From: Deltaproteobacteria bacterium
GTDB taxonomy: Bacteria > Desulfobacterota > JAENJC01
Length of the DNA stretch: 18,542 nt
Direction: 5' to 3'
NCBI GenBank assembly: GCA_016844545.1
Contig: JAENJC010000009.1
Span: 1-18,542 of the forward strand
The translations under genes were made by a program, and so were the position numbers. Of this stretch, positions 7,257 through 15,271 are shown in pieces. The notes below the pieces were generated by a model. The model was not told where the DNA came from and ran no database searches. It saw nothing but the letters and a program-made list of their open reading frames with translations. Each line of letters starts with the position of its first letter. The stretch's first letter is position 1.

Positions 7257-8495
7257 ATGATAATTAGGTTTTTACTCATTTTTGTCATACTCCTGGCCCC
7301 CCTCTCGACCCTCCAGGCTGCCGAGGCGGTTTCCGTTGGGGTGGTCCTTCCGCTTAGCGGCAAGTTCGGCGCATTTGGGAATAAGGCGCTGCAAGGGGTT
7401 GAGCTGGCTCTTGAGAAGTACAACTCCATCGAGGCTGGTAAAAAAAGACCTGTTAGGCTTTTGATAAAGGATTCTAAGGGTATGCCAAAGATGGCAGAAA
7501 AGGCGGTTAGTGAGTTGAACACGGAAGGCGTGGATGTGATTATCGGCCCTATCCTGGCGACTACGGCAGATGCTGCAGCTAAAAAGGCCCAGGAGTTCAA
7601 AACCCCGATAATCACCATGACGCAGAAAGAAGGAATTACAGGTATTGGCGGCTGGGTTTTCAGGAATGGAATGACCAATGCAGCGCAGATCAAGGGCCTT
7701 GTTGATTACGCCTCCAGGCAGGGGGTAAAAAAGGCTGCTATACTTTATCCTGATAATCTGTTTGGACGGGAACTTACCATAGTCTTTACGGCCGAGATGG
7801 TCAAGCTTGGCGGGGAGGTTGTCGCTTCTAAGGATTATAAAGAGGGACAGACAGACTTTGGCCTGGAGATAAAGGCACTGGTTGGGCCGGAATTTTTAGA
7901 AAAGATGAAGGTGTATACCGAAGAGAGGGAAAAGGAGTTCAAAGAGGCGGGAAAATCCAAAGCCAAGCCAACGCCGCCCACTTCCGAAATAGAACCAGTG
8001 GAGGAGATGGAGAGGCCGATGCCTGACTTTGACGCAGTATTCATCCCTGATTACGCTGACAGAGTGGGCCTTATCGTCCCACAGCTGGCCTTTTATGATG
8101 TGAGGGATGTGAAACTTCTGGGTATCAGCGGCTGGAACTCGCCAAAGCTGATAAATATGGCAGGTGATTTCTTAAGTGACGACGTGATGATTGTGGACGG
8201 CTTTTTCAGCGGCAGCCCCAGACCACAGGTAATAGATTTTGTGGGAGCATACCGGAAAACATTTGGAGAAGAACCGGGGATAGTTGAGGCTCTGGCCTAT
8301 GATACGATGGGAATTGTCCTTTCTTTGATTCCTAAGGGTGGCGACTCCAGGGGCGGGATCAAAAATACGATACTTAAAATTAAAGATTATCAAGGGGTCT
8401 CAGGGAATATAACCTTTTCAGGAAATGATGCGGAGAGGAGTTTTTATTATCTTACAGTAAACAGAGGGGTCATAGAGGAGGTGGCCGATCATTGA
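7257..8495 (+). CDS. Periplasmic ligand-binding protein (LivJ/LpoA-like, Peripla_BP_6 type)
   Basis: 412 residues with a clear Sec signal peptide (MIIRFLLIFVILLAPLSTLQ, cleavage near AEA). The mature protein opens with VSVGVVLPLSGKFGAFGNKA, the first strand and ligand loop of type I periplasmic binding proteins, and continues with GVDVIIGPILATTADAAA and AAILYPDNLFGRELT. A charged, proline-containing stretch (about residues 215-260, with EREKEFKEAGKSKAKPTPP) interrupts the fold between the lobes. No ABC permease or ATPase genes are adjacent, so a stand-alone role like the PBP activator LpoA is as likely as amino-acid uptake; the LysM protein next door favours a cell-wall role. AAGGAAG lies about 8 nt before the ATG, and the gene follows the oxidase-like gene by 15 nt. 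Confidence 0.85.
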   Translation: MIIRFLLIFVILLAPLSTLQAAEAVSVGVVLPLSGKFGAFGNKALQGVELALEKYNSIEAGKKRPVRLLIKDSKGMPKMAEKAVSELNTEGVDVIIGPILATTADAAAKKAQEFKTPIITMTQKEGITGIGGWVFRNGMTNAAQIKGLVDYASRQGVKKAAILYPDNLFGRELTIVFTAEMVKLGGEVVASKDYKEGQTDFGLEIKALVGPEFLEKMKVYTEEREKEFKEAGKSKAKPTPPTSEIEPVEEMERPMPDFDAVFIPDYADRVGLIVPQLAFYDVRDVKLLGISGWNSPKLINMAGDFLSDDVMIVDGFFSGSPRPQVIDFVGAYRKTFGEEPGIVEALAYDTMGIVLSLIPKGGDSRGGIKNTILKIKDYQGVSGNITFSGNDAERSFYYLTVNRGVIEEVADH

Positions 8496-8509
8496 AGAGA
8501 ATTCTGTTC

Positions 8510-8539
8510 TTGACAAAAGAACCATTTATAAAATAAAGT
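8510..8539 (+). promoter_or_regulatory. Candidate sigma-70 promoter for the LysM gene
   Basis: A perfect TTGACA at 8510-8515 is followed 18 nt later by TAAAGT (8534-8539), a 4/6 match to the -10 box; TAAAAT at 8529 is closer to consensus but too near. The site lies just after the stop of the binding-protein gene and about 70 nt before the LysM start. Confidence 0.35.
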
Positions 8540-8559
8540 TCAGGTTCAATGATATTTCT

Positions 8560-8584
8560 AAGTTGCGGGATATGTCCGCAGCTT
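8560..8584 (+). other. 9-bp hairpin in the 5' leader of the LysM gene
   Basis: AAGTTGCGG (8560-8568) pairs with CCGCAGCTT (8576-8584), with one G-U pair and a 7-nt loop. No T tract follows, so it is unlikely to be a terminator. It ends 10 nt before the strong AGGAGG (8595-8600) of the LysM gene and could protect or space the 5' end of its message. Confidence 0.4.
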
Positions 8585-8606
8585 GGAATATAAAAGGAGG
8601 TATCAG

Positions 8607-9707
8607 ATGAAAAGGATCGCCCTGTTTTTGGCTGTTGTTGTGCTTGTTTCTATGCCTTTGATGGCCCAGGAGGCGGAGAAGAGTGAAGAGGCCGGTAAAA
8701 TCTATACAGTAAAAAAAGGGGACACCTTATGGGATATCTCCGGCGTATTCCTGAAAGACCCGTTTAAGTGGCCTGCTATATGGGAGAAAAACCCAAAGGT
8801 CAAAGACCCCCATTGGATATATCCAGGAGATGTATTAATAATCCTGCCTTCAGGTGAGATAAGGAAAAAGGTGGCGGAAGAAGCGGCCTCTGTTCCTGCC
8901 CCGGAGGAAAAAAAGGAAGAGGTAAAAGAGCCTCCCAAAATGGAGGTCCCTGCGGTTGCTCAACCAAAGGCTGAAGAGGAGGTCCCTGCGGCTGCCCCTG
9001 TTGCTGAAGAGTTCCTGCCGGTCGTTGTACCGGTTCAGACAAAGCAAACCCTCCGTTACCCGGGAATAGAAAGAGTGGGGTTTATAGCTTCCGACGGCGA
9101 GATTCCCCTGGGGAAGATCGTTGATGCGAAGGAAGATAAGCTGATGCTGTCATCCGGCGACGACATTTATATAGATACAGGAGAGGAAAAAGGTGTAAAA
9201 AAAGGGGATAAATTCACGATATACAGGATTGCAGCCCCTGTTTACCATCCGGTAAGCAAAAAACTGGTAGGGCATCAGGTTGATATCCTTGGAACCCTTG
9301 AGGTAACAGCTCCGCATGATAAGGTGTCGGAGGGGCAGATTTTAGAGTCTTACGATGCCATATCCAGGGGCGACAGTCTCAAAATGGTTGAGCCGGTTCC
9401 TGCCGAGATAGAGATTAAAAAGGGAGAGGTTCCGCTTGACGGGTTGATCATTGCAAATAAGAAGGGGACAGTTGAAATTGCCGAAGGGGACATAGTCTTT
9501 TTGGACAAAGGGAAGCGGGCAGGGGTTGAGGCAGGGAACACTCTCATGGTCTACCTTTCGGGGAAGATTAAAGACAAGCTTAAGATGCCTTCCGAGGATG
9601 TGGGAAGGCTTCTGGTCCTTTCAACTCAGGAAGATACTGCAATGGCGCTGGTCATTGGTACAAAGAAGCCGTTCAGGATAGGTGATAAGGTAAGGATGGA
9701 AAACTAA
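8607..9707 (+). CDS. Secreted LysM-domain protein
   Basis: 366 residues from the ATG at 8607. This start was preferred over the in-frame TTG at 8583 because AGGAGG (8595-8600) lies 6 nt upstream and the frame then opens with a standard signal peptide (MKRIALFLAVVVLVSMPLMA-QEA). A LysM peptidoglycan-binding domain follows at about 32-80 (YTVKKGDTLWDIS ... IYPGDVLIIL). Next is a Pro/Ala/Glu-rich linker (about 85-140) that would span the periplasm, then a beta-rich region with repeated GxKKGDKFTIY, SRGDSLK and AGVEAGNTLMVY-type units ending at residue 366. The likely location is periplasm or outer-membrane face, bound to peptidoglycan. The specific function is unknown. Similar LysM plus beta-domain proteins are often found near dprA/topA, though that is from recall. 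Confidence 0.9.
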   Translation: MKRIALFLAVVVLVSMPLMAQEAEKSEEAGKIYTVKKGDTLWDISGVFLKDPFKWPAIWEKNPKVKDPHWIYPGDVLIILPSGEIRKKVAEEAASVPAPEEKKEEVKEPPKMEVPAVAQPKAEEEVPAAAPVAEEFLPVVVPVQTKQTLRYPGIERVGFIASDGEIPLGKIVDAKEDKLMLSSGDDIYIDTGEEKGVKKGDKFTIYRIAAPVYHPVSKKLVGHQVDILGTLEVTAPHDKVSEGQILESYDAISRGDSLKMVEPVPAEIEIKKGEVPLDGLIIANKKGTVEIAEGDIVFLDKGKRAGVEAGNTLMVYLSGKIKDKLKMPSEDVGRLLVLSTQEDTAMALVIGTKKPFRIGDKVRMEN

Positions 9708-9729
9708 AGCAGGCAAAGGGTGCAAGGCG

Positions 9730-10809
9730 ATGGGCGATGGGAAAAAAGAGACTTTATATTGGGTAGCTCTTTCCATGGTCCCCGGCATCGGCCCTGTACT
9801 TTTTAAGAGGCTCTTGTCAAGGTTCGAAGACCTTGAAAGGGTATTCAAGGCATCCATCCCTTCTCTTAAGGAGGTTGAAGGGATAGGCGACAGGCTGGCC
9901 ACAGAGATCCGTTCTTTTGGCCGATGGGAAGACGCAGAGGAGGAGCTGGCAAAGGCCGAAAGATATGGTGCCGCCATTGTAACAATGGTGGATAGCATGT
10001 ATCCAAAAAACCTCCTGAATATCTATGATCCGCCGCCTTATCTTTACGTCAAGGGCCAGCTTAACGGAGAAGAGAGGTCTATCGCAGTTGTAGGTTCCAG
10101 GTTCGCCTCTACATACGGCAAGATCACAACAGAAGGGCTTTCGAGGGACCTGGCAAAGAACGGCCTTACTGTCGTCAGCGGGATGGCCAGAGGTATCGAC
10201 ACAGCTGCCCACAAGGGTGCGATGGCGGCAGGCGGAAGAACTGTTGCAGTACTTGGTTCAGGTATTGACGTTGTTTATCCCCCGGAAAACAGAAAACTAT
10301 ATGAAGAGATATGCAGGCATGGGGCTGTGGTGTCGGAACTGCCGATGGGGACTGAGCCCCTGAGCGAAAACTTTCCTGCGAGAAACAGGATCATCAGCGG
10401 AATATCATTGGGGGTTGTGATAGTTGAGGCGTCATTGAGAAGCGGGTCACTGATAACGGCCTCTTGTGCCGCTGAGCAGGGGCGGGATGTCTTTGCAGTT
10501 CCAGGGAATATCAACTCCAACGGAAGCAAAGGGACCAACAGGCTGATAAAAGAGGGGGCAAAGCTGGTTGAGGGAGCCGGGGACATCCTTGATGAGTTCA
10601 GTGCTGTTCCTGCCTCTTTCGGTATGACTGTAGATCTCTCAAGGGACGAGAAGACAGTCATGGGGGTGCTGGCAGAGCCTGTTCATATAGATGAAGTAGC
10701 CAGCCTGTCGGGAATGGATGTGAGGTCGGTTTCAGCGATATTGTTAAACCTTGAGCTTAGCGTGGCCATACGCCAGCTCCCGGGTATGGTCTTTGTAAAA
10801 AATATATAG
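9730..10809 (+). CDS. dprA: DNA processing protein DprA
   Basis: Loads RecA onto incoming single-stranded DNA in natural transformation and is widely conserved beyond competent species; cytoplasmic. It has 359 residues. An N-terminal helix-hairpin-helix/SAM-like region (about 8-60, VPGIGPVLFKRLL, VEGIGDRLA) is followed by the Rossmann-like core: SIAVVGSR (117-124), VVSGMARGIDTAAHKGAM (148-165), AVLGSGIDVVYPPEN (173-187), ENFPARNRIISG (213-224) and EASLRSGSLITA (233-244). A C-terminal winged helix follows (about 305-357, DEVASLSGMDVRSVSAILLNLEL). The ATG follows a weak purine tract; another Met codon occurs two codons later in the same region. Start uncertainty is small. It heads a dprA-smg-topA neighbourhood. 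Confidence 0.96.
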   Translation: MGDGKKETLYWVALSMVPGIGPVLFKRLLSRFEDLERVFKASIPSLKEVEGIGDRLATEIRSFGRWEDAEEELAKAERYGAAIVTMVDSMYPKNLLNIYDPPPYLYVKGQLNGEERSIAVVGSRFASTYGKITTEGLSRDLAKNGLTVVSGMARGIDTAAHKGAMAAGGRTVAVLGSGIDVVYPPENRKLYEEICRHGAVVSELPMGTEPLSENFPARNRIISGISLGVVIVEASLRSGSLITASCAAEQGRDVFAVPGNINSNGSKGTNRLIKEGAKLVEGAGDILDEFSAVPASFGMTVDLSRDEKTVMGVLAEPVHIDEVASLSGMDVRSVSAILLNLELSVAIRQLPGMVFVKNI

Positions 10810-10837
10810 GCATATTAACCTGACTTTAGTAGGATGG

Positions 10838-10863
10838 GTTAAGTGAAGCGAACCCATAATAGT
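10838..10863. repeat. Hairpin repeat GATGGGTT...AACCCAT downstream of dprA
   Basis: ATGGGTT and AACCCAT form a perfect 7-bp stem around a 10-nt loop (AAGTGAAGCG). It resembles a short dispersed palindromic repeat found in many bacterial genomes; that resemblance is from recall. It may also attenuate transcription after dprA, but no T run follows directly. Confidence 0.5.
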
Positions 10864-10888
10864 AGAGACGAAGAATAAAAAAACCTTA

Positions 10889-10975
10889 GACACAGATATC
10901 CTCTGATTTTTTATGATTTATACTGATTGTATCTGTGTAATTCATATCATGTCAGTGTGAATCAGTGTCAAATTT
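10889..10975. repeat. AT-rich internally repetitive tract between dprA and smg
   Basis: Variants of a short unit recur: CACAGATATCCTCTGATT, ACTGATTGTATCTGTGTAAT, GTCAGTGTGAATCAGTGTC. The forward and reverse forms of 'ATCTGTG/CACAGAT' and 'CAGTGT' recur across some 85 nt. It is a non-coding, low-complexity dispersed-repeat tract filling most of the 226-nt gap; no gene was seen in it. Confidence 0.5.
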
Positions 10976-11024
10976 TTTTATATAGTTTGAGAACTTTGTG
11001 TCTGGTGGGGAAAAAGCATTTTTT

Positions 11025-11030
11025 AGGAGG
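11025..11030 (+). promoter_or_regulatory. Ribosome binding site fixing the TTG start of smg
   Basis: A full AGGAGG lies 5 nt before TTG 11036. No ATG occurs in frame nearby, so this site decides the start. Confidence 0.8.
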
Positions 11031-11035
11031 TTGAA

Positions 11036-11512
11036 TTGGCAGGAAGCAGACTGAAGATACTGAGGATGTTGGCAACAAGGATATCAGGCAGGGGGGTTTC
11101 AACAGACGACAGTTCGGGTTTAAAATGGCTGCTAAACGAAGGGTTTTCAGCGGATGAGATAGAAGAGGCATGTGCATGGCTTAAAGGGTTGACCCTAAAC
11201 GGCGACCTGTGTATGGCCATAAAGGACTGCAAAGGAGATTTTTACAGGAACAGGGTGCTTAATACGAAGGAATCGCTCAAGATAAATGAGGAGGCTTACG
11301 GCTTCCTGATCCGCTTGAAGGAGATGGGATTAATAGACGCCGATCTCCAGGAAGAGATCATAGAGATGGCCATGCTGGCTGCAGAGGACGATATAGGCAT
11401 GGATGATATAAAGGGGATAACTGCCATGCTGATATTTGACCATTCACCTGGCCAGTGGAAGTCTGATATAACAGATATAATTAACGACAGATGGGAAAAG
11501 ATATACCATTAA
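11036..11512 (+). CDS. smg: Smg family protein (DUF494)
   Basis: 158 residues, the usual family length. The sequence is acidic and helical, with the family-like segments KILRMLATRIS, LKWLLNEGFSADEIEEACAWL, ESLKINEEAYGFLIRLKEMGLID and MLIFDHSPGQWKSDI. The placement between dprA and topA is the same as in many Proteobacteria and strongly supports the assignment. The function is not established. The start is TTG with a perfect Shine-Dalgarno. It is cytoplasmic, with no signal peptide or membrane segment. Confidence 0.9.
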   Translation: MAGSRLKILRMLATRISGRGVSTDDSSGLKWLLNEGFSADEIEEACAWLKGLTLNGDLCMAIKDCKGDFYRNRVLNTKESLKINEEAYGFLIRLKEMGLIDADLQEEIIEMAMLAAEDDIGMDDIKGITAMLIFDHSPGQWKSDITDIINDRWEKIYH

Positions 11513-11517
11513 AATAC

Positions 11518-11581
11518 AGGTTAAGGCTAAGGTTGAGATTGATAAAGACCCAGGTCTTATTTTAATCCTTAGCCTCAACCT
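11518..11581. repeat. Long imperfect dyad with inner hairpin between smg and topA
   Basis: AGGTTAAGGCTAAGG (11518-11532) pairs with CCTTAGCCTCAACCT (11567-11581), 14 of 15 positions. Inside the loop, AAGACC and GGTCTT (11545-11558) form a further perfect 6-bp stem with a 2-nt loop. After the dyad, TCAATCTTAATCTTAATC repeats a TCTTAA unit up to the topA Shine-Dalgarno. It may act as a terminator/attenuator before topA or be a captured dispersed repeat. Confidence 0.55.
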
Positions 11582-11617
11582 CAATCTTAATCTTAATCTA
11601 TTTTTATTTAGGAGCCT

Positions 11618-13864
11618 ATGTCAAAGTCATTGATAGTTGTGGAATCTCCGGCCAAGGCCAAGACCATAAGCAAGTACCTCGGCAAGGACTATGTCGTCCT
11701 GGCCTCAGTCGGCCATGTGAAGGACCTGCCTAAGAGCAAGCTCGGGATTGATGTGGAGAACGGTTTCCAGGCCGACTACCATGTCCTTAAAGGGAAGGCC
11801 AAGGTTGTTGCAGAGATAAAGAAGGCTGCAAAAGAGGCTGATACGATATACCTGGCACCTGATCCTGACCGTGAAGGGGAGGCCATTGCCTGGCACATTG
11901 CCGAGGAGATCGGGGCCAAGAAAAAGGTGTACAGGGTGCTCTTTAACGAGATCACCAAGAGCGCCATCCAGGAGGCTATGAAGCACCCTGGAAAGCTGGA
12001 CGAGGACAAGTATGAGGCACAGCAGACACGCCGGATACTGGACAGGCTTGTCGGATACATGATATCCCCGATCCTCTGGGACAAGGTAAAGATGGGGCTT
12101 TCGGCCGGAAGGGTCCAGTCTGTGGCTGTGAGGGTTATCTGCGACAGGGAAAGAGAGATAAATGCCTTTGTCCCTGTGGAATACTGGTCTGTCATTGCAG
12201 AGCTTGAGGGCAAAAAACCGCCGGTCTTTGAAGCGAGGCTCACACATATAAAGGGGAAGAAGGCCGATCTAAAGAACGAGAAGAATTCAAAGGCCCTGGT
12301 GGACGGGCTTAAGGGCGCCTCTTATACAGTAAAAAAAGTAGAGAAAAAGGAAAGGAAGAGGAACCCCTCACCGCCTTTCATCACAAGCAAGCTCCAGCAA
12401 GAGGCGTCAAGGAAGCTCCGCTTTACTGCAAAGAAGACCATGATGGTCGCTCAGAAGCTCTACGAAGGCGTTGAACTCGGCGATGAAGGCCCCACTGGGC
12501 TTATTACATACATGAGGACCGATTCCACAAGGGTGGCAGGCGAGGCAGTCATCGCAGTGAGGGATTTTATTGCAAAGAAATACGGCAAGGAGTTTCTGCC
12601 AAAAGAGCCTGTTCAATATAAGAGCGCCAAGGCCGCCCAGGAGGCACATGAGGCGATAAGGCCGACCTCTCTGGCGAACACCCCGGCGAAGACAAAGGAG
12701 TTCCTTTCAAAGGACGAATACAACCTTTATGAGCTTGTATGGAACCGTTTCGTGGCCTCCCAGATGAACCCTGCAATCCTTGATCAGACATCTATTGATA
12801 TAGCCGCAAATGACGCTATTTTCAGGGCATCAGGCTCAGTTATTAAGTTCCCAGGGTTCATGTCCGTTTACATTGAGGGTAAGGATACGGAAGAGGAAGA
12901 GGATAAAGAGGGGAAGCTTCCTGAGATGAAGGAGGGAGAGACATTAAAGCTTATAAGGCTCAAACCTGAGCAGCACTTTACAGAGCCTCCTCCGAGGTTT
13001 TCAGAAGCGACATTGGTAAAGGAGCTGGAAGAAAAAGGAATCGGAAGGCCGTCAACGTATGCCGCAATCATATCAACAATACAGGACAAGGAGTATGCAA
13101 AACTGGATAAGCGGGTTTTCTATACCACTGAACTTGGGATGCTTGTCACGGACCTCCTTGTAAAGAACTTCCCTGATATCCTTAATGTCGAATTCACCGC
13201 CCAGATGGAGGAAAAACTGGACGATATAGAGGAGGGAAAGGCAAAGCGGCTCAAGATACTCAAGGAGTTTTACGTCCCATTTGAAAAGACGGTAAAGGCT
13301 GCAAAAAAAGATATGCGGGACGTGAAAAAGGAAGAGATCCCCACAGACATCACCTGCGAAAAGTGCGGGGCAAAGATGGTTGTGAAGTGGGGGAGGATGG
13401 GGCAGTTCCTTGCGTGTCCGAACTACCCTGAATGCAAGAACACAAAGAACTTCAAAAAAGACGACGCAGGTAAACTGGAGGCGGTAGAGCAGGAGGTGGA
13501 GGAGACTGGAGAAAAATGCCCCAACTGCGGCAAGCCGATGGTAATAAAGAGCGGGAGGTTTGGAAAGTTTATCGCCTGCTCCGACTACCCTGCATGTAAG
13601 ACCACAAAGGCCATAACAACAGGGGTAAAATGCCCGGAATGCGATAAAGGTGAGATCACAGAGAAGAGGAGCAAGAAGGGTAAGGTCTTCTTCTCCTGCT
13701 CCAGATACCCGGACTGCAAGTTTGCAACCTGGAACAGGCCTGTAGCGGAGAAATGCCCCCAGTGTGACGCTCCGTTCCTGGTTGCGAAGTACTCCAAGAC
13801 AGAAGGAAACTACATAGCCTGCATTAAAGAGGGGTGTGGTTACAAAAAAATGAGCGACGAATAA
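11618..13864 (+). CDS. topA: DNA topoisomerase I (type IA)
   Basis: Relaxes negative supercoils by transient cleavage of one strand. It has 748 residues. The TOPRIM domain starts with LIVVESPAKAKTISKYLG (5-22) and carries the acidic triad region APDPDREGEAIAWH (80-93). The catalytic Tyr298 lies in LITYMRTDSTR (295-305), and EEKGIGRPSTYA (471-482) is the usual downstream motif. The C-terminus has zinc-ribbon modules: Cys580/583/600/606, Cys634/637/654/660, Cys672/675/694/700, and a fourth with Cys713/716/735/740, so all four Cys4 sets look intact. AGGAG lies 5 nt before the ATG. The gene ends at a strong hairpin. Confidence 0.98.
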   Translation: MSKSLIVVESPAKAKTISKYLGKDYVVLASVGHVKDLPKSKLGIDVENGFQADYHVLKGKAKVVAEIKKAAKEADTIYLAPDPDREGEAIAWHIAEEIGAKKKVYRVLFNEITKSAIQEAMKHPGKLDEDKYEAQQTRRILDRLVGYMISPILWDKVKMGLSAGRVQSVAVRVICDREREINAFVPVEYWSVIAELEGKKPPVFEARLTHIKGKKADLKNEKNSKALVDGLKGASYTVKKVEKKERKRNPSPPFITSKLQQEASRKLRFTAKKTMMVAQKLYEGVELGDEGPTGLITYMRTDSTRVAGEAVIAVRDFIAKKYGKEFLPKEPVQYKSAKAAQEAHEAIRPTSLANTPAKTKEFLSKDEYNLYELVWNRFVASQMNPAILDQTSIDIAANDAIFRASGSVIKFPGFMSVYIEGKDTEEEEDKEGKLPEMKEGETLKLIRLKPEQHFTEPPPRFSEATLVKELEEKGIGRPSTYAAIISTIQDKEYAKLDKRVFYTTELGMLVTDLLVKNFPDILNVEFTAQMEEKLDDIEEGKAKRLKILKEFYVPFEKTVKAAKKDMRDVKKEEIPTDITCEKCGAKMVVKWGRMGQFLACPNYPECKNTKNFKKDDAGKLEAVEQEVEETGEKCPNCGKPMVIKSGRFGKFIACSDYPACKTTKAITTGVKCPECDKGEITEKRSKKGKVFFSCSRYPDCKFATWNRPVAEKCPQCDAPFLVAKYSKTEGNYIACIKEGCGYKKMSDE

Positions 13865-13872
13865 TTAACTCC

Positions 13873-13900
13873 ATAAGGGCGCGCTGCTGTGCGCCCTTAT
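13873..13900 (+). terminator. Hairpin terminator after topA
   Basis: ATAAGGGCGC (13873-13882) and GCGCCCTTAT (13891-13900) form a perfect 10-bp stem with an 8-nt loop, starting 8 nt after the topA stop. The trailing sequence is AT-rich (TATCAATTAT) rather than a clean T run, so intrinsic termination may be incomplete. The next gene starts only 8 nt beyond the stem. Confidence 0.75.
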
Positions 13901-13908
13901 TATCAATT

Positions 13909-14748
13909 ATGGATAACCCCTCCAAAAACACCTCTCACAATAAACCGGCGACAGTCTATGACTCCCTTGCAGATAATTACCTATCCTGGATTGAGGAAAG
14001 CGCCGGCCTCAAGATAATTTACAGGACATTTCATCGGGCCGTAGACGACAATAAGGCGAGATTAAAAGGGCGGGTACTGGATCTGGGATGCGGCACCGGG
14101 ATATTTACGCAGATACTCAGCGATCTTGAGGGTGTAACAGAGGTTGTTGGTCTCGACATATCAAGGGAATCGGTCCTTCATGCAAAGGAGAGGTGTAATG
14201 ACAGGTGCAGCTTCGTTGCAGGCTCCGCCACTGAGCTCCCGTTCCCTGATTCGTCGTTTGATGCAGTAGTGGCCCTTGGCGACACCATAAGCCATATACA
14301 TAACGGCTACAGAGATGCCATTTCCGAGGTAGGAAGGATACTGAAGCCGGGTGGACATCTACTGTTCGATGTGGACAACAAGTGGAACCTTGGCCTTCTG
14401 TCTGAACCCCATGAACTTAAGGCCGCTCTTCAGACAATCGGCTCAGGGCATATAAGGGAATGGTCATTTTTAGACGCCTTCGGGGAGCAGTGTTCCCTTC
14501 ATTTCAAGACATTCAGGCCGTCCGAGATAACAGGCCTTCTCAATGACGCCGGCCTTACAGTCCTTGATTTTCAGGGGCTAATAATCCTGCCAAACATTAT
14601 CCCTCAGCAATTCCACTACAACCATTCACTTGAAAGGCCGATGGGCCGGGCCGCTATGGTATTAAGCAGATTGGATCACATCATCCATAGATTGCCTTTT
14701 TTCAGGGGGTTGGGGATTGGGGCGCTGATAGTGGCAAGGAAGAGATAA
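13909..14748 (+). CDS. Class I SAM-dependent methyltransferase
   Basis: 279 residues from ATG 13909. The longer in-frame start at 13834 would overlap topA and translate its terminator, so it is rejected. AdoMet-binding motif I is VLDLGCGTG (56-64), and the acidic end of strand 2 is Asp83 in GLDIS. DSSFDAVVALGDTISHI gives motifs around strand 4, and ILKPGGHLLFDVD is the motif before strand 5. The substrate is unknown; the general shape fits methyltransferase type 11 proteins acting on quinones, lipids or small molecules. The C-terminal part (QQFHYNHSLERP, GIGALIVARKR) resembles lipid-type members, but this is only an impression. No ribosome binding site is visible. Confidence 0.9.
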   Translation: MDNPSKNTSHNKPATVYDSLADNYLSWIEESAGLKIIYRTFHRAVDDNKARLKGRVLDLGCGTGIFTQILSDLEGVTEVVGLDISRESVLHAKERCNDRCSFVAGSATELPFPDSSFDAVVALGDTISHIHNGYRDAISEVGRILKPGGHLLFDVDNKWNLGLLSEPHELKAALQTIGSGHIREWSFLDAFGEQCSLHFKTFRPSEITGLLNDAGLTVLDFQGLIILPNIIPQQFHYNHSLERPMGRAAMVLSRLDHIIHRLPFFRGLGIGALIVARKR

Positions 14749-14835
14749 GTATCTTTCTCTCTGTGCTCGCTTAGAAGCGCCTACTTTTGGCTGTTGTTCG
14801 GTTGCAGGATTTAGCTTCTATGCTAATCTTGGTAT

Positions 14836-15075
14836 ATGGTCAAGGTTTTAATAACGGTGCAGACGTACTCCGGCTATAAGGCGGATGAGAGGCCAAGATC
14901 CTTTACTCTTGTAAACAGGAGATTTGAGGTCAGGGAGATACTCGACCAGTGGCAGGGGGAGGACCATACCTATTTTAAACTTTTCGCTGATGACGGGAAT
15001 CTCTATATCATAAAGCACGAAAAGGAAGCGGATGAATGGGAGATGGTGATGATGGAGGCTGTAGAGAAACCGTAG
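14836..15075 (+). CDS. Small conserved hypothetical protein (DUF6504-like)
   Basis: 79 residues. The body reads FTLVNRRFEVREILDQWQGEDHTYFKLFADDGNLYIIKHE, a small beta-rich fold that I believe resembles DUF6504 proteins; this is recall and has not been checked. No signal peptide or membrane segment is visible. The ATG at 14836 has only a weak purine stretch before it. It sits alone between the methyltransferase and the cupredoxin, both on the same strand. Function unknown. Confidence 0.75.
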   Translation: MVKVLITVQTYSGYKADERPRSFTLVNRRFEVREILDQWQGEDHTYFKLFADDGNLYIIKHEKEADEWEMVMMEAVEKP

Positions 15076-15173
15076 GAAGGCACTGCATCTCCATTTATGT
15101 CAACCCTCATCCCTCGATCAGGCGCGATGACTATCCCCCGAAACCAATTCAAACCTTGCCAAGTTTCCCGTGT

Positions 15174-15240
15174 TTTGAGTTTGTTTTATAATATCAAGAT
15201 GTGATGTCTTCCAGCATCTTGAAAAAGAGGGGCGGGCGGT
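15174..15240 (+). repeat. Dispersed repeat, copy 2 (leader of cupredoxin gene)
   Basis: Ungapped comparison by eye with 17752-17818 gives about 54 of 67 matches, including TGTTTT, TAATAT, ATGTG, and GAAAAAG...GGGCGG near the 3' end. The copy ends about 30 nt before the cupredoxin start. It contains a perfect TATAAT (15187-15192) and a 7-bp inverted repeat CAAGATG/CATCTTG (15195-15221). Confidence 0.5.
15187..15192 (+). promoter_or_regulatory. Candidate -10 box for the cupredoxin gene
   Basis: A perfect TATAAT lies 80 nt before the ATG, inside the dispersed repeat. The -35 region at 16-18 nt upstream (TTTCCC) is poor, so this is a partial promoter match only. Confidence 0.3.
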
Positions 15241-15271
15241 ATTGTAACTGTCTATTAAAAGGAGGAGATTT

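Noticed and set aside
10838..10975. CRISPR array
   Set aside because: The repeats are short, irregular and lack uniform spacers.
11705..12247. Minus-strand frames of 155-180 codons inside topA
   Set aside because: They are antisense to the conserved TOPRIM domain and have no ribosome binding site or domain similarity.
13834..13908. Upstream extension of the methyltransferase frame (extra 25 residues)
   Set aside because: It would overlap the end of topA and translate the terminator hairpin; family similarity begins after ATG 13909.
14749..14835. A small RNA or gene between the methyltransferase and the 79-residue protein
   Set aside because: Only short, weak dyads and no start codon with a ribosome binding site were seen.
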